DNA from: Qipengyuania sp. HL-TH1
Lineage (GTDB): Bacteria > Pseudomonadota > Alphaproteobacteria > Sphingomonadales > Sphingomonadaceae
Assembly (NCBI RefSeq): GCF_036365825.1
Contig: NZ_CP142675.1
Location: forward strand, 992,001-1,056,000
Length of the DNA stretch: 64,000 bases
Direction of reading: 5' to 3'
This document shows, piece by piece, positions 35,513-46,378 of the stretch. A program made the translations under genes and the position numbers. How positions within the stretch are numbered: position 1 is the first letter of the stretch; each line of letters opens with the position of its first letter. The notes under the pieces were generated by a model. That model searched no databases and had not been told where the DNA came from. It saw nothing but the letters and a program-made list of their open reading frames with translations.

Positions 35513-37263
35513 CACACCAATGCCTTCGCTTCGTCGTCCATCGTGCCGCCCACCTGGTCGCCATAGAGCAGCATTTCGGTATGCGCGGCGCCGCTCGGGA
35601 TCATCGGGAAGCAGTTCGCTTCCTTGGCGACCTGGCAATCGACCATCACCGGGCCATCATGCGCGAGCATCGCCTCGATCCCGGCGTCGAGCTGGCTTTC
35701 ATCCTCGATCCGGATGCCCTTCCAGCCATAAGCTTCGGCCAGCTTCACGAAGTCGGGCAGGCTGTCCGAATAGCTGTTCGAATAGCGGCTCTCATAGGTC
35801 AGTTCCTGCCACTGGCGGACCATGCCCATATATTCGTTGTTGAGGATGAACACCTTGACCGGCAGGCGGTACTGGCTCGCCGTGCCCAGTTCCTGGATGT
35901 TCATCTGGATGCTGGCCTCGCCCGCGATATCGATCACGAGGCTGCCGGGATTGCCCAATTGCGCGCCGATTGCGGCGGGCAGGCCATAGCCCATCGTCCC
36001 CAGACCGCCGCTGGTGAGCCACTTGTTCGGGCCGAAGAACCGGAAATATTGCGCCGCCCACATCTGGTGCTGGCCGACCTCGGTGGTGATGATCGGGTTG
36101 TGGTCGCGGGTGAGCGCGAACAGCCGTTCGATGCTCTTCTGCGGCATGATCTGTTCGCTGCCCCGCTCGGGATAGGCAAGACAGTCGCGCGCCTTCCAGC
36201 CGAGGATGCGGGCGTTCCATTCGGACAGGTCGCGCGGCTTGCGGCCGCCCCAGGCTTCGAGCATCTGCTCGAGCACATGCGCGCAATCGCCGACGATGCC
36301 GAGATCGACGGGGACGATCTTGTTGATGCTCGCACGGTCGATGTCGATGTGGATCTTCTTCGCCTCGGGCGCGAAGGCATCGAGCCGCCCGGTCACCCGG
36401 TCGTCGAACCGCGCCCCGATCGCGACGATCAGGTCTGCGCGGTTCATCGCCATATTGGCTTCATAGGTGCCATGCATGCCGAGCATGCCCAGCCAGTCGG
36501 GGTGATCGGCGGGAAAGGCACCCAGGCCCATCAGCGTACTGGTGACGGGCGCGCCGATGGCATGCTGCAGGCGGCGCAGCATCGCGCTGGCATGCGGCCC
36601 GGCATTGATCACGCCGCCACCGGTATAGAACACCGGACGTTCCGCCGCAGCGAGCATGTCGATGGCTTCGGCGATCTCGTCCGCCGCACCGACCATGCGC
36701 GGCTGATAGCGGTGCGAGGGGAGCGGGGTGTCGTCCTGTTCGCCCCAATTGGCGAGCGCGATCTGGACGTCCTTGGGAATGTCGACCACCACCGGGCCGG
36801 GACGGCCCGTGGTGGCGATACGGAAGGCTTCCTCGATCGTTGCTTGCAGGCGCTCGGGGTCCTTCACGAGGTAATTGTGCTTGGTGCAGTGACGCGTGAG
36901 GCCGACGGTGTCGGCCTCCTGGAACGCGTCGGTTCCGATCAGCGCCGTCGGGACCTGTCCGGTGATCACCACCAGCGGGATCGAATCCATATAGGCATCG
37001 GCAATACCGGTGACCGCATTGGTCGCACCCGGTCCGCTGGTGACGAGCACCACGCCGGGCTTGCCGGTCGAGCGGGCATAGCCTTCGGCGGCATGCGCGG
37101 CGCCGGCTTCGTGCCGCACGAGGATGTGGCGGATGCCATCATCGGCGAACAGCTCGTCATAGATCGGCAGGACCGCGCCGCCGGGATAGCCGAAAACGAA
37201 TTCGACATCCTGCCGCTTGAGGCATTCGATCAGGATTGCAGCGCCGCTGCGCTCGGTATTCAC
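35512..37263 (-). CDS. ilvB: acetolactate synthase large (catalytic) subunit
   Basis: 583 residues from GTG 37263 ([15 protein letters not shown]), which has a clear GGAGG upstream; the frame extends to 37374 without a supported start. It is a thiamine diphosphate enzyme: [17 protein letters not shown] with the catalytic Glu in [21 protein letters not shown], and the ThDP/Mg motif [15 protein letters not shown] later. It makes acetolactate and acetohydroxybutyrate at the start of Ile/Val/Leu synthesis. A perfect 9-base hairpin lies in its leader at 37308-37334. Confidence 0.95.
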   Translation of the reverse strand: MNTERSGAAILIECLKRQDVEFVFGYPGGAVLPIYDELFADDGIRHILVRHEAGAAHAAEGYARSTGKPGVVLVTSGPGATNAVTGIADAYMDSIPLVVITGQVPTALIGTDAFQEADTVGLTRHCTKHNYLVKDPERLQATIEEAFRIATTGRPGPVVVDIPKDVQIALANWGEQDDTPLPSHRYQPRMVGAADEIAEAIDMLAAAERPVFYTGGGVINAGPHASAMLRRLQHAIGAPVTSTLMGLGAFPADHPDWLGMLGMHGTYEANMAMNRADLIVAIGARFDDRVTGRLDAFAPEAKKIHIDIDRASINKIVPVDLGIVGDCAHVLEQMLEAWGGRKPRDLSEWNARILGWKARDCLAYPERGSEQIMPQKSIERLFALTRDHNPIITTEVGQHQMWAAQYFRFFGPNKWLTSGGLGTMGYGLPAAIGAQLGNPGSLVIDIAGEASIQMNIQELGTASQYRLPVKVFILNNEYMGMVRQWQELTYESRYSNSYSDSLPDFVKLAEAYGWKGIRIEDESQLDAGIEAMLAHDGPVMVDCQVAKEANCFPMIPSGAAHTEMLLYGDQVGGTMDDEAKALV

Positions 37264-37307
37264 ACTAACCTCCGGCCCGTTTCCGGTGCTTGCAAGACAC
37301 AAATCGA

Positions 37308-37334
37308 CCCGGCGCTGGGGTCTATAGCGCCGGG
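37308..37334 (-). terminator. hairpin between miaA and ilvB (attenuator or weak terminator)
   Basis: On the minus strand CCCGGCGCT and AGCGCCGGG form a perfect 9-base stem around a 9-base loop. It is followed by TCGATTTGTG, only partly T-rich. It lies 37 bases after the miaA stop and 44 bases before the ilvB GTG, so it could end miaA transcription or act as an ilv attenuator. I found no convincing leader peptide rich in Ile/Leu/Val codons. Confidence 0.5.
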
Positions 37335-37370
37335 CCGACAGGCACCCAATAGGGGCCTTGAATTGCGTGG

Positions 37371-38324
37371 TCAACCGTTATCGTGAAACAATGAAACAAA
37401 ATAATCGCACTCGACAATAGTTTTGTTATCCGCGCGCGGCCATTCATCCGGGGGCTGGTTGCGGAACCACGTATATTGCCGTTTGGCATACTGCCGGGTC
37501 GCGGTCTGGCCAGCGGCGATAGCTTGAGCGCGCGATAGTTCGCCTTGGAGCATCCATGCGATCTCGCGCACGCCGATTGCGCGCATGACCGGCAAGTCGG
37601 GATCGAGGTCGCGCGCAAGTAGCGCCTCGACCTCGTCAATTGCGCCCGCGTCCAGCATGCGTTCGAAACGCAGGTCGCAGCGCGCGTTCAGCCAGTCGCG
37701 ATCGGGGAGCAGGATGAGCGGATGCAGCGCGATTTCCCCGGCAATCCCGCCGGTCTTCTGCGCCTGCCATTCGGCCAATGTGCGACCGCTCGACCGCACC
37801 ACTTCGAGTGCGCGGGTCGTGCGCGTGGTATCGGCGGGGGCGAGGCGGGCAGCAGCGCCGGGATCTTCGCTTTCGAGCGCGGTACGCGCATCGGCTTGCT
37901 GCAAGGCGCGCACGGCCTCGCGGATTTCGGGATCGATTTCCGGCACCGGCGCGATCCCGTCGAGCAGCGTGCGCAAATAGAGGCCGGTTCCCCCGCACAG
38001 GATCGGCACGTCCCCCGCGCCATGGATTTCGGCGATGACATCTTTCGCGGCAGCGGCCCAATCGGTAGCCGAGCACGCTTCTGCCCCGTCCCAGGTGCCG
38101 AACAATCGGTGCTCTATACCGCCCATCTCGCCAACGGTCGGACGCGCGGAGAGGATCGTGAGGTCGCGATAGACCTGCTGGCTATCGGCGTTGACAATGA
38201 CCCCGCGCCTCCCGGCACGCGCCAGCCGCTGCGCCAGTTCAACCGCGAGTTGGCTCTTGCCGCTCGCGGTTGGCCCTGCAATGAGCGCGACCGGCTTTTT
38301 CTCGGGAGGGTTCAAGGTGCTCAT
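37371..38324 (-). CDS. miaA: tRNA dimethylallyltransferase MiaA
   Basis: 317 residues from ATG 38324 ([25 protein letters not shown]). The P-loop GPTASGKS and the [11 protein letters not shown] tRNA/DMAPP-binding motif are diagnostic. It adds the isopentenyl group to A37 of tRNAs reading UNN codons. Its start codon lies within the start region of the divergent serB gene, so each promoter must be inside the other gene's coding region. Confidence 0.94.
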   Translation of the reverse strand: MSTLNPPEKKPVALIAGPTASGKSQLAVELAQRLARAGRRGVIVNADSQQVYRDLTILSARPTVGEMGGIEHRLFGTWDGAEACSATDWAAAAKDVIAEIHGAGDVPILCGGTGLYLRTLLDGIAPVPEIDPEIREAVRALQQADARTALESEDPGAAARLAPADTTRTTRALEVVRSSGRTLAEWQAQKTGGIAGEIALHPLILLPDRDWLNARCDLRFERMLDAGAIDEVEALLARDLDPDLPVMRAIGVREIAWMLQGELSRAQAIAAGQTATRQYAKRQYTWFRNQPPDEWPRADNKTIVECDYFVSLFHDNG

Positions 38325-39213
38325 TGCGCGGCTGATAGCAGACATGGAGGGTGTGGAAACACGCCTCGATGCAGCAATGCAGGCTTGCGCTGCAGCGGAT
38401 ATGCCGGTGGCGATGGCCGGGCTGCTCGACTTCTGCGGCGATGTGCTCCAGCTCTCGCTCCCGCATGGCGACCGCGCGCAGCTTACCGCGATCCTCGTCG
38501 AGCAGTTCGGCGAATGCGACCTTCTCGTGGCGGATCACGAAATCGAGATCCCGCGGCTGTTCGTGTCCGACATGGATTCGACGATGATCGGCCAGGAATG
38601 CATCGACGAACTTGCCGACTATGCGGGGATCAAGGACCAGGTCGCCGCGATCACCGAGCGCGCAATGCAAGGCGAACTCGACTTCACCAGCGCGCTGAAA
38701 GAGCGGGTGGGGCTGCTGGAAGGCCTTGAGGAAAGCGCGATCGACCGCTGCCTGCGCGAGCGGATTCGCCCGGTCGAAGGTGCCCGCACGCTGGCCGCGA
38801 CCCTGCGCAGCAAAGGCTGCCGGACCGTGCTGGTAACCGGGGGCTTCCATCATTTCGCCGACCCGGTGGCACAGGACCTCGGCTTCGAACGCGTGGTCGG
38901 CAATCGCCTCGGCGTGGCGGGGGGCAAGTTGACGGGCCTGCTTGCCGGCCCGGTCAGCGATGCCTCGACCAAGCTGGCGACGCTGGAGGATGAGCGGACC
39001 GGCCTGGGCGACGGCGCGCGGGTGCTGGCAACGGGCGACGGTGCGAACGACATCCCCATGCTGCAGGCAGCCGATTACGGAATTGCCTACCGCGCCAAGC
39101 CCAAGGCGCGCGATGCCGCCAATGGCCGGATCGCCAGCGCGGGCCTGACCCCCATCCTCAAGCTGTTCGGCATCCCCGAAAGCGAGTGGGTCGAGGAATT
39201 CAGCCCGGCATAG
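38317..39213 (+). CDS. serB: phosphoserine phosphatase SerB
   Basis: 298 residues from GTG 38317 ([10 protein letters not shown]), preceded by GGAGGG. The HAD nucleophile motif is Asp85-x-Asp87 in [19 protein letters not shown]. The other HAD motifs follow as [13 protein letters not shown] and [19 protein letters not shown]. It makes L-serine from phosphoserine. The start overlaps the divergent miaA start by 8 bases. Confidence 0.93.
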   Translation: MLIARLIADMEGVETRLDAAMQACAAADMPVAMAGLLDFCGDVLQLSLPHGDRAQLTAILVEQFGECDLLVADHEIEIPRLFVSDMDSTMIGQECIDELADYAGIKDQVAAITERAMQGELDFTSALKERVGLLEGLEESAIDRCLRERIRPVEGARTLAATLRSKGCRTVLVTGGFHHFADPVAQDLGFERVVGNRLGVAGGKLTGLLAGPVSDASTKLATLEDERTGLGDGARVLATGDGANDIPMLQAADYGIAYRAKPKARDAANGRIASAGLTPILKLFGIPESEWVEEFSPA

Positions 39214-39269
39214 ACGTGGCGAGCATTTCCAATCGTGGGAGGTCGGTTTCCGTTAAAGACCGATCTGAT

Positions 39270-40118
39270 ATGAATAGACCCATGACCAGCAGCGCCTTCA
39301 ATTCCGCCGATCTCGATGCCGCGCGCGACGGCACCCCGCTGAGGCACCCGCGCCGCCCCAAGGCTCGCTATCGGCCATTTACGGCGGTGAAACACTTTCG
39401 CCGGCTGCTCAAGGACAAGGAAAATACCGCCGAGGTCTTCAGGATCTACGACGCGCTTCCCTCCGCCAAATTCCTGCCCCGCGTGCGCGCGCTGACGCTG
39501 AGCCCGCATGGCGAGGCGTTGCGGGCAAGCGAACCCTTTCTCCCGCCGATCCTCGACGATCACGAGGCCCTGCGACGGCTCCCCCAAGGTTCGGTCGCGC
39601 AGGCCTATTGCGATTTCATGGAGCGCGAAGGTCTCTCCGCTGCCGGACTGGTCGAGGAATCGAACAAGACCGGTCGGCCCAGCTATGACGATCTGGTCCA
39701 GTGGTTCGGTTACCGGCAGCGTGACACGCACGATCTGATGCATGTGTTGACCGGCTATGGACGCGATGCGCTGGGCGAACAGTGCGTGCTGCTGTTCACC
39801 CATGGCCAGGCGCCCAGCCAGGGGCACTTGCTGCTCGGCTATGCGGGCTCATTCCATCTGAAACAGCAGGTGAAAAGCGCAGCGCCGATCCTGAAGGCGG
39901 TACGCCAGGCCCACCGGACCGGCGCGGCCTGTCCCACGCTGGTCGGCCTGTCGATCCGCGAGCTATTGACCAAGGATCTCGAAGAAGCGCGCGCCGAACT
40001 GAACATTCCCGAGCCCAATTGGTATCGGGAATGCCACCGCGTCTGGCGGGCAGAGGGGATCGACCCCTACGATTTTCTAGCGCAGCAGTCCGAGCGTGAA
40101 ATGGCGGCAGCCGCCTGA
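39270..40118 (+). CDS. Coq4 family ubiquinone biosynthesis protein
   Basis: 282 residues from ATG 39270; ATG 39282 is also possible. The Coq4 zinc motif HDxxHx11E is His154-Asp155-x2-His158-x11-Glu170 (THDLMHVLTGYGRDALGEQ). Coq4 family proteins support coenzyme Q synthesis, recently linked to ring decarboxylation/hydroxylation at C1. It is soluble and follows serB by 56 bases. Confidence 0.88.
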   Translation: MNRPMTSSAFNSADLDAARDGTPLRHPRRPKARYRPFTAVKHFRRLLKDKENTAEVFRIYDALPSAKFLPRVRALTLSPHGEALRASEPFLPPILDDHEALRRLPQGSVAQAYCDFMEREGLSAAGLVEESNKTGRPSYDDLVQWFGYRQRDTHDLMHVLTGYGRDALGEQCVLLFTHGQAPSQGHLLLGYAGSFHLKQQVKSAAPILKAVRQAHRTGAACPTLVGLSIRELLTKDLEEARAELNIPEPNWYRECHRVWRAEGIDPYDFLAQQSEREMAAAA

Positions 40119-40120
40119 GA

Positions 40121-40792
40121 TCACAGCCAGCTGGAAATCTGTTCCAGCGGTTTCTTCCTCAGCGCATGCGCGGGAACGGTGGCGCCTTGAGCCGGGTGTC
40201 CGACGACCACCACCATCAGCGGTTTCTCGCGATCGGGCCGACCGCACAAATCGCGCAGGAACCCCATGGGCGAGGGCGTGTGCGTCAGTGTGGCGAGCCC
40301 CGCTTCATGCAGCGTCGCAATGAGCATGCCGCAGGCGATCCCGACGCTTTCGTTGACGTAATAGTTCTGGGTGGTGCCGTCTTCCTCGATCCCGCCCTTG
40401 CGCTGGGCGAAGACCACGATCAGCCAGGGGGCGGTTTCGAGAAAGGGCTTGTCCGCATCGGTTCCGAGCGGGGCCAGCGCGTCGAGCCATTCACCGCTTG
40501 CCTTGCCGGCATAGAAATTGCGTTCTTCGGCTTCCGCCGCCTCGCGGATTGCGCGTTTCTTGTCGGGGGACGAGACCCCTGCGAAATGCCAGGGCTGGTG
40601 GTTCGCGCCATTGGGAGCGCTGCCAGCAGCCTCGATCGCCGCCTCGATAATTGCGCGCGGAACCGCCCGGTCCGAGAAATAGCGGCAACTACGGCGTTGT
40701 TTCAACCGGTCGCGCAGGGCCCGGGCGCGGGCGATGCGGTCCTCGTCGGGCAGGTCGGGCAGCGAATAGGGGACGGTGTCATGGTCGCGCAT
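40121..40792 (-). CDS. nitroreductase family protein
   Basis: 223 residues. The FMN-binding pattern is [13 protein letters not shown] at the N-terminus and [14 protein letters not shown] (the iodotyrosine deiodinase/BluB-like subtype), then [29 protein letters not shown] (shown in part). It probably reduces quinone or nitro-type substrates with NAD(P)H. It converges on coq4 with only two bases between the stops. Confidence 0.88.
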   Translation of the reverse strand: MRDHDTVPYSLPDLPDEDRIARARALRDRLKQRRSCRYFSDRAVPRAIIEAAIEAAGSAPNGANHQPWHFAGVSSPDKKRAIREAAEAEERNFYAGKASGEWLDALAPLGTDADKPFLETAPWLIVVFAQRKGGIEEDGTTQNYYVNESVGIACGMLIATLHEAGLATLTHTPSPMGFLRDLCGRPDREKPLMVVVVGHPAQGATVPAHALRKKPLEQISSWL

Positions 40793-40818
40793 GGGCAGTG
40801 TTCTAGCCCATGCAGGGG

Positions 40819-41226
40819 TCAGCGCAATTCCTTGCGGATCACCAGCTTGAGGCCCGACCAGGTCTCGTCCACCGCGCAGACCTTGGTATCGACAAGGCCC
40901 AGCGGGAGCGCCACTTCGCGGATGGTGTCCTCGGTGATGTCGGTCGGCAGCTTCGCCGCCTGCTTGGGCCAGCTGACCCAGACATGCCCGTCGCGCGCCA
41001 TGTGATCGCGCAACGTCTGCAGCTTCGCTTCCAGCTGCGTCCGTTCGGTAACGAAGATATGCGCAGCGTCCGGGCCTTCCTCCGGTCCGCCGACGAAGGT
41101 CAGCTCAAGCGCGTATTCGCCGATATCGTCCTGGATGGCCTCGGGCATGCCATCGAACCACACCCTTTGCCCATCGCGCAGGCTGAGTTTTTTCGCCAGC
41201 GGCGTGTTGGAATAGCCCGCCGCCAC
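40819..41226 (-). CDS. DUF3052 family protein
   Basis: 135 residues from GTG 41226, which follows the purL stop by four bases and has GGAAGG upstream; the longer frame would run inside purL. The pattern [22 protein letters not shown] at the N-terminus and [22 protein letters not shown] matches DUF3052. The function is unknown. Tight spacing says it is co-transcribed with purL. Confidence 0.8.
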   Translation of the reverse strand: MAAGYSNTPLAKKLSLRDGQRVWFDGMPEAIQDDIGEYALELTFVGGPEEGPDAAHIFVTERTQLEAKLQTLRDHMARDGHVWVSWPKQAAKLPTDITEDTIREVALPLGLVDTKVCAVDETWSGLKLVIRKELR

Positions 41227-41230
41227 CGCG

Positions 41231-43477
41231 TCAGCCTTCCATCCAGTCGGCGAAGAAGCTCTGGTGCGCGGCACGCATTTCATCGACGCTCTTGCCGAAC
41301 AGCGTGCTGCCGCCGGTCTTGCCGATGCGGCGGAAACCGATCGAGGCGGTTTCGTCGCTTTCGGTCCCCTTGGCCAGCGCGCGGTTGAGCGCCTCGGTAT
41401 CGGGCACGGTCACCACATACCGGCCCTGATCCTCGCCGAACCACCACTGTGCCTGCGTATAGTCCGTGTGCCATTCGACCGCGGCGCCGATCCCGCCCGC
41501 CATCGCCATTTCGGCCAGCGCAATCGCCAGTCCGCCATCCGATACGTCATGCACGGCGCTGACCAGCCCGTCGGCAATCAGCTGGCGCACGATCCGGCCC
41601 GCGTTCTTCTCAACGGTGAGGTCGGTCGGCGGGGTGCGGCCTTCGTCGCGGCCATGGATTTCGGACAGCCACAGCGATTTGCCCAGATGCGAGCGTTCGG
41701 GATCGGGGGTCGCCCAGTGTTCGGCGCGGATCAGGTAGATCGCTTCGCCCGCTGCCTTGAACGGCATGGTCATCATGCGGTCGTAATCGTCGATCAAGCC
41801 GACGCCGCCGATCGCGGGCGTGGGCAGGATCGCGCTGCCACCCCCGGTCGCCTTGCTTTCATTGTAGAGCGATACATTGCCCGACACGATCGGGAAGTCG
41901 AGCAGACGGCAGGCCGCGCCCATGCCTTCGAGCGCATGGACGAACTGGCTCATGATCTCGGGGCGCTGCGGGTTGGCGAAATTGAGGCAATTGGTCACCG
42001 CCAGCGGGCGCGCGCCAACCGCGCACAGATTGCGGTAGGCCTCGGCAATCGCCTGCTTGCCGCCTTCATAGGGATCGGCATGAACATAGCGCGGGGTGCA
42101 ATCGGTGGTGATCGCGAGCGCCTTCTTCGTTCCATGCACGCGGACGACACCGGCATCGCCGCCGGTCTGCAGTGTGTCCGCGCCGACCTGGCTGTCGTAT
42201 TGTTCGGCGATCCAGCGGCGCGAGGACAGGTTGGGCGAGGCGAGCAGCTTCATCACGTCACCGCCCACATCGTCGGTGTCGGGACGCTCGCGCATCGGCG
42301 CAATGCCCGCCCAGGCAGTGTAGTCTTCCTTGGACAGGTAGGGCCGATCGTATTCGGGTGCGTCGGCTGCCAGCGGGCCGAGCGGAATGTCGCAGACGAC
42401 CTCGCCATCGAATTCGAGCACCATGTGCTGCGTATCGGTGACTTCGCCGATGATCGCGAAATCGAGCTCCCACTTGTCGAAAATGGCCTGCGCCATGGCT
42501 TCCTTGCCGGGCTTGAGGACCATGAGCATCCGCTCCTGGCTTTCGCTCAGCATCATCTCGTAGGGGGTCATCCCGTCTTCGCGGCACGGCACCTTGTTCA
42601 TGTCGAGACGGATGCCCGCCTTGCCATTGGTCGCCATCTCTACGCTGGACGAGGTCAGGCCCGCCGCGCCCATATCTTGGATCGCGACAATCGCGTCGGT
42701 CGCCATGAGTTCGAGGCAGGCCTCGATCAGCAGCTTTTCGGTGAAGGGGTCGCCCACCTGCACGGTGGGGCGCTTGGCATCGGCGTCTTCCTCGAAATCG
42801 GCGCTGGCCATGGTCGCGCCGTGAATCCCGTCGCGGCCGGTCTTTGAGCCGACATAGACGATCGGATTGCCCACGCCGGTGGCGGCGGAATAGAAGATCT
42901 TGTCCTGGTCGGCCACGCCCACGGTCATCGCGTTGACGAGAATGTTGCCGTCATAGGCGGGATGGAAATTGGTCTCGCCGCATACAGTGGGCACGCCGAC
43001 GCAATTGCCATAGCCGCCGATGCCGGAGACGACGCCCTTGACGAGGTGCTGCATCTTGGGGTGGTCGGGCCGCCCGAAGCGCAGCGCATTGGCATTGGCC
43101 ACTGGGCGCGCGCCCATGGTGAAGACATCGCGCAGGATACCGCCGACGCCGGTCGCCGCGCCCTGGTAGGGTTCGATATAGCTCGGGTGGTTGTGGCTCT
43201 CCATCTTGAAGATGGCGGCCTGCCCGTCGCCGATATCGATGACGCCGGCATTCTCGCCGGGGCCGCAGATTACCCAGGGCGCCTCGGTCGGCAGTTTCTT
43301 GAGATGCAGCCGCGAGCTCTTGTAGCTGCAATGCTCGGACCACATGACCGAGAAGATGCCCAGCTCCACCAGATTGGGCTCGCGGCCCAGCGCGTGCAGG
43401 ACGCGTTCGTATTCTGCGGGGCTGAGGCCGTGCTGTTCGACGACTTCGGGGGTGATCGCGGATTCGACTGTTGCCAT
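41231..43477 (-). CDS. purL: phosphoribosylformylglycinamidine synthase subunit PurL
   Basis: 748 residues, the short PurL that works with PurS and PurQ. It starts with [25 protein letters not shown] and has [20 protein letters not shown] and the [18 protein letters not shown]-binding motif. It carries out the fourth step of purine synthesis. purS and purQ are not in this window. Confidence 0.97.
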   Translation of the reverse strand: MATVESAITPEVVEQHGLSPAEYERVLHALGREPNLVELGIFSVMWSEHCSYKSSRLHLKKLPTEAPWVICGPGENAGVIDIGDGQAAIFKMESHNHPSYIEPYQGAATGVGGILRDVFTMGARPVANANALRFGRPDHPKMQHLVKGVVSGIGGYGNCVGVPTVCGETNFHPAYDGNILVNAMTVGVADQDKIFYSAATGVGNPIVYVGSKTGRDGIHGATMASADFEEDADAKRPTVQVGDPFTEKLLIEACLELMATDAIVAIQDMGAAGLTSSSVEMATNGKAGIRLDMNKVPCREDGMTPYEMMLSESQERMLMVLKPGKEAMAQAIFDKWELDFAIIGEVTDTQHMVLEFDGEVVCDIPLGPLAADAPEYDRPYLSKEDYTAWAGIAPMRERPDTDDVGGDVMKLLASPNLSSRRWIAEQYDSQVGADTLQTGGDAGVVRVHGTKKALAITTDCTPRYVHADPYEGGKQAIAEAYRNLCAVGARPLAVTNCLNFANPQRPEIMSQFVHALEGMGAACRLLDFPIVSGNVSLYNESKATGGGSAILPTPAIGGVGLIDDYDRMMTMPFKAAGEAIYLIRAEHWATPDPERSHLGKSLWLSEIHGRDEGRTPPTDLTVEKNAGRIVRQLIADGLVSAVHDVSDGGLAIALAEMAMAGGIGAAVEWHTDYTQAQWWFGEDQGRYVVTVPDTEALNRALAKGTESDETASIGFRRIGKTGGSTLFGKSVDEMRAAHQSFFADWMEG

Positions 43478-43496
43478 GCGCGCGCGCTTAGCCCCG

Positions 43497-44168
43497 CTAG
43501 CCCGCGACCGCCAGACCCCGCTGGTTTTTATGCCACCGTGTCGATTGCACCCAGAAAGCCATGGCGGTCAGGATCCCGTAGGACAGGAAGACCGAGAGAT
43601 ACATGCCGACGCCTGCGGTTTCAGGCTGCGGCCCAAACCAGTTGATCGCCTGGAACAGCAACATGGCCCCAAGCAGAATCAGCGGCGGGATAACGGGTCC
43701 CTTGGTCCGGCTGATATAGAACCAGTAGGCAAGCAGGACGAGGCCGATCTCCAGCGGCATTTCGATATGGGGCGTGTTCCACAGACCAAGCCCGTGTTTG
43801 TCCTCGCCGCCCGCGATCGTCAGGTCGGGGCGATGGACCAGCAGGTCGAGCAGCCAATGGCTAAGCACCACGATCACACCCCATGCGGCAGCGACCATGT
43901 TGCGCAGGACGACCCCGACGACCACGCCAAAGACCAGCGCCCAGCCAGCCGTCGCCAGAAGGCTGTGCGAATAGGGCATGAAGACGAGATCGTAGGGATT
44001 CATCGCAGTGATGCCGGGCACGATGCGAAGCTGCTCGATGCCGAATATCGCGAATGTGAAGAATGCCCAGTCGACCAGCTGCGCGGCGATGAACAGCACG
44101 CCGAGCTTGGGCGCATCCTCGGTGATTCCGCGGGCCAGCAAAGCGGGGGCGAAATGGCCGATGAACAT
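43497..44168 (-). CDS. conserved multi-pass membrane protein
   Basis: 223 residues with about six membrane segments. Conserved polar residues within them are MPYSHSLLA and [16 protein letters not shown]. These recall the YdjM/DUF457 group sometimes called membrane-bound metal-dependent hydrolases, but I cannot assign it firmly. It begins 3 bases after the stop of the DUF2177 gene and so forms an operon with it. Confidence 0.7.
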   Translation of the reverse strand: MFIGHFAPALLARGITEDAPKLGVLFIAAQLVDWAFFTFAIFGIEQLRIVPGITAMNPYDLVFMPYSHSLLATAGWALVFGVVVGVVLRNMVAAAWGVIVVLSHWLLDLLVHRPDLTIAGGEDKHGLGLWNTPHIEMPLEIGLVLLAYWFYISRTKGPVIPPLILLGAMLLFQAINWFGPQPETAGVGMYLSVFLSYGILTAMAFWVQSTRWHKNQRGLAVAG

Positions 44169-44171
44169 GGT

Positions 44172-44567
44172 CTAGCCGAACTTGTCGGCGGCGAAGGTGG
44201 CGGCGCTTGCCGCGACTGCCGTAGCGAACGCGCCCCAAACGATGTCGGCGATGGTAACCGTGGTCGACCAGCTCCGCAGCGTGGCCTGGTTGGTCAAATC
44301 ATAGGTCGCATAACAGATCGCGCCCAGCAGGGCGCCATTGAGCGCGGCGGACGCGATCCCGTGGGCGAGGCCCGGGCGCACCGCGAACCAGACGACCGCG
44401 GCGACATAGGCAGCGTAGAATACCAGCGCGGGCGCCATGCGGAAACTGTCAGCCAGAAGATCGCCGAGTTTGGGGCGATAGAAATTGGGTCCGGCCCAGC
44501 TCAGCCACACCGCATCCAAGGCCCCGAACACCAACGCCACAGCGATGACAGCGACAATCCACGTCAT
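44172..44567 (-). CDS. DUF2177 family membrane protein
   Basis: 131 residues from ATG 44567 (MTWIVAVIAVALVFGALDAVWLSW). It has four membrane segments. The DAVWL and FYRPKLGDLLADSFRMAPA motifs, and the later GAICYATYDLTNQATLR, fit DUF2177. The function is unknown. It is divergent from xseB with 62 bases between the starts. Confidence 0.82.
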   Translation of the reverse strand: MTWIVAVIAVALVFGALDAVWLSWAGPNFYRPKLGDLLADSFRMAPALVFYAAYVAAVVWFAVRPGLAHGIASAALNGALLGAICYATYDLTNQATLRSWSTTVTIADIVWGAFATAVAASAATFAADKFG

Positions 44568-44629
44568 ATTGGCTCCCCCGTTTGGGTTTACTTGACCGCG
44601 CGCAGGCGGACCGTCAATGCTTGCCTGCG

Positions 44630-44887
44630 ATGGCAGAGGAACAGTCACAGATTTCGGATTTGAGCTTCGAGCAGGCACTGCGCGAACTCGAGGGTGTGGT
44701 TCGCCGGCTTGAGAGCGGCGATGTGCCGCTGGACGAGAGCATCGATCTCTACGAGCGCGGTGAAAAACTGCGCAAGGCGTGCCAGGCGCGGCTCGATGCG
44801 GCGCAGGCGCGGATCGAGAAGATCGTGGCAGGCGCCGACGGCAAACCGGCGGGCACCGAGCCCTTCGATGCAGGCGGCGCCGCGTGA
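44630..44887 (+). CDS. xseB: exodeoxyribonuclease VII small subunit XseB
   Basis: 85 residues from ATG 44630. The two-helix signature is LSFEQALRELEGVVRRLESGD followed by LDESIDLYERGEKLRKAC (shown in parts). It pairs with XseA to degrade single-stranded DNA; xseA is not in this window. The stop overlaps the ispA GTG start as GTGA. Confidence 0.94.
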   Translation: MAEEQSQISDLSFEQALRELEGVVRRLESGDVPLDESIDLYERGEKLRKACQARLDAAQARIEKIVAGADGKPAGTEPFDAGGAA

Positions 44888-45792
44888 CGGTGGTTACCGC
44901 GCTGCCGGACCTGCTTGGCGAGGCGTTCGAGCGGGTCCAGGCCGATATCGACAGCGCGTTCGACGCGTTTCTTCCCGTCCCCGACGATACCCGCGCGCGG
45001 CTGGTCGAGGCGATGCGCTATGCCGCGATCGGCGGCGGCAAGCGGGTGCGCCCGCTGCTGCTCGTCGCGACCGCCGACCTGTTCGGGGTCAACCGCAGCG
45101 CGGCGATCAATGCCGGCTGCGCAGTCGAGGCAATCCATGCCTATTCGCTGATCCACGATGATCTGCCCTGCATGGACGACGATGAATTGCGGCACGGCAA
45201 ACCCACCGTGCACACCGCCTTCGACGAAGCGACCGCCGTGCTTGCGGGCGATTGCCTGCATGCCTTGGCTTTCGATATCCTGAGCCAGCCCGATACCAGC
45301 ACCGATCCCTTCGTCCGTGCCGAGCTGGTCGCCACGCTCGCCCGCGCCAGCGGTCATGACGGTATGGCGGGCGGGCAGATGATGGACATCATGTCCGAAG
45401 AACAGGCCTACGACCTGCGCCAGATCACCCGCCTCCAGCAGCTCAAGACGGGCGCACTGCTCGCTGCCAGCGTCGAGATGGGGGCCGTACTCGGCCGCGT
45501 GCCACCCGAAGGACGGGCGCATTTGCGCGCCTATGCCCGTGATATCGGCCTCGCCTTCCAGATCGCCGACGACCTACTCGACGTCGAAGGCGACGAGGAA
45601 CGCGCCGGCAAGGCCCTGCGCAAGGACGAGGTGCAGGGCAAGCAGACATTCGTCACGCTGATGGGCGTCGAACAGGCGCGCGCGCAGGCGACCATGCTGG
45701 TCGAACAGGCCGGACGGCACCTCGCCAGCCATGGCGAGGATGCGCGGCTGCTGGTTGAGCTGGCGCGTTTCATCGTGAAGAGGGATCATTAA
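44884..45792 (+). CDS. ispA: farnesyl diphosphate synthase IspA
   Basis: 302 residues from GTG 44884 overlapping the xseB stop. The first aspartate-rich motif is DDLPCMDD (residues 92-99) and the second DDLLDVEGD. It condenses IPP with DMAPP and GPP to farnesyl diphosphate for quinones, carotenoids and hopanoids. The xseB-ispA pairing is common in bacteria. Its stop overlaps the coaD ATG by one base (TAATG). Confidence 0.95.
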   Translation: MTVVTALPDLLGEAFERVQADIDSAFDAFLPVPDDTRARLVEAMRYAAIGGGKRVRPLLLVATADLFGVNRSAAINAGCAVEAIHAYSLIHDDLPCMDDDELRHGKPTVHTAFDEATAVLAGDCLHALAFDILSQPDTSTDPFVRAELVATLARASGHDGMAGGQMMDIMSEEQAYDLRQITRLQQLKTGALLAASVEMGAVLGRVPPEGRAHLRAYARDIGLAFQIADDLLDVEGDEERAGKALRKDEVQGKQTFVTLMGVEQARAQATMLVEQAGRHLASHGEDARLLVELARFIVKRDH

Positions 45793-46301
45793 TGGCCAAG
45801 CGTATCGGCATTTACCCCGGGACCTTCGATCCGATCACGCTCGGGCATATGGATATCATCGAGCGCGGCGCGAAGCTGGTTGACGAGCTGATCATCGGTG
45901 TCACGACCAATATCGCCAAGTCGCCCATGTTCGACGATGACGAGCGTATCGCGATGGTCGAACGCGAAGTGGCGGGCATCAAGAGCCAGAGCATCCGCGT
46001 GGTCGGCTTCAATTCGCTGCTGATGGACTTTGCCCAGCAGATGGGTGCGGGCATCGTCATCCGCGGAATCCGCGGCGTGACCGATTTCGAATATGAATAC
46101 CAGCTCACGGGCATGAACCGGCAACTCAACGACCAGATCGAAACCGTCTTCCTGATGGCCGATGTCGAACTGCAGCCGATCGCCAGCCGTCTGGTCAAGG
46201 AAATCGCTTTCTATGGCGGCCCGATCGGGAAGTTCGTGACCCCTGCCGTTCGCGCCGATGTCGAGGCACGGGTGCAGAAGCTCGGCCCCCGCGGCGGCTG
46301 A
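45792..46301 (+). CDS. coaD: phosphopantetheine adenylyltransferase CoaD
   Basis: 169 residues. The nucleotidyltransferase signature is YPGTFDPITLGHMDIIERGAK, and IRGIRGVTDFEYEYQ is the second signature. It transfers AMP to 4'-phosphopantetheine in coenzyme A synthesis. It overlaps ispA by one base and so belongs to the xseB-ispA-coaD transcript. Confidence 0.96.
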   Translation: MAKRIGIYPGTFDPITLGHMDIIERGAKLVDELIIGVTTNIAKSPMFDDDERIAMVEREVAGIKSQSIRVVGFNSLLMDFAQQMGAGIVIRGIRGVTDFEYEYQLTGMNRQLNDQIETVFLMADVELQPIASRLVKEIAFYGGPIGKFVTPAVRADVEARVQKLGPRGG

Positions 46302-46378
46302 CCCGGCTACCCAAGCTATTCATTGAACCGACAGACGCCGGTCGCTAGACGATCCGCCATCCAGGACATTGCTACGGA

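Noticed and set aside
35107..37386. 759-codon plus-strand frame opposite ilvB
   Set aside because: Antisense to a gene with full ThDP-enzyme motifs; no start signal or domain.
37322..37440. Ile/Val-rich leader peptide for an ilvB attenuator
   Set aside because: The candidate reading frames here are the end of miaA or lack a start and a run of Ile/Leu/Val codons.
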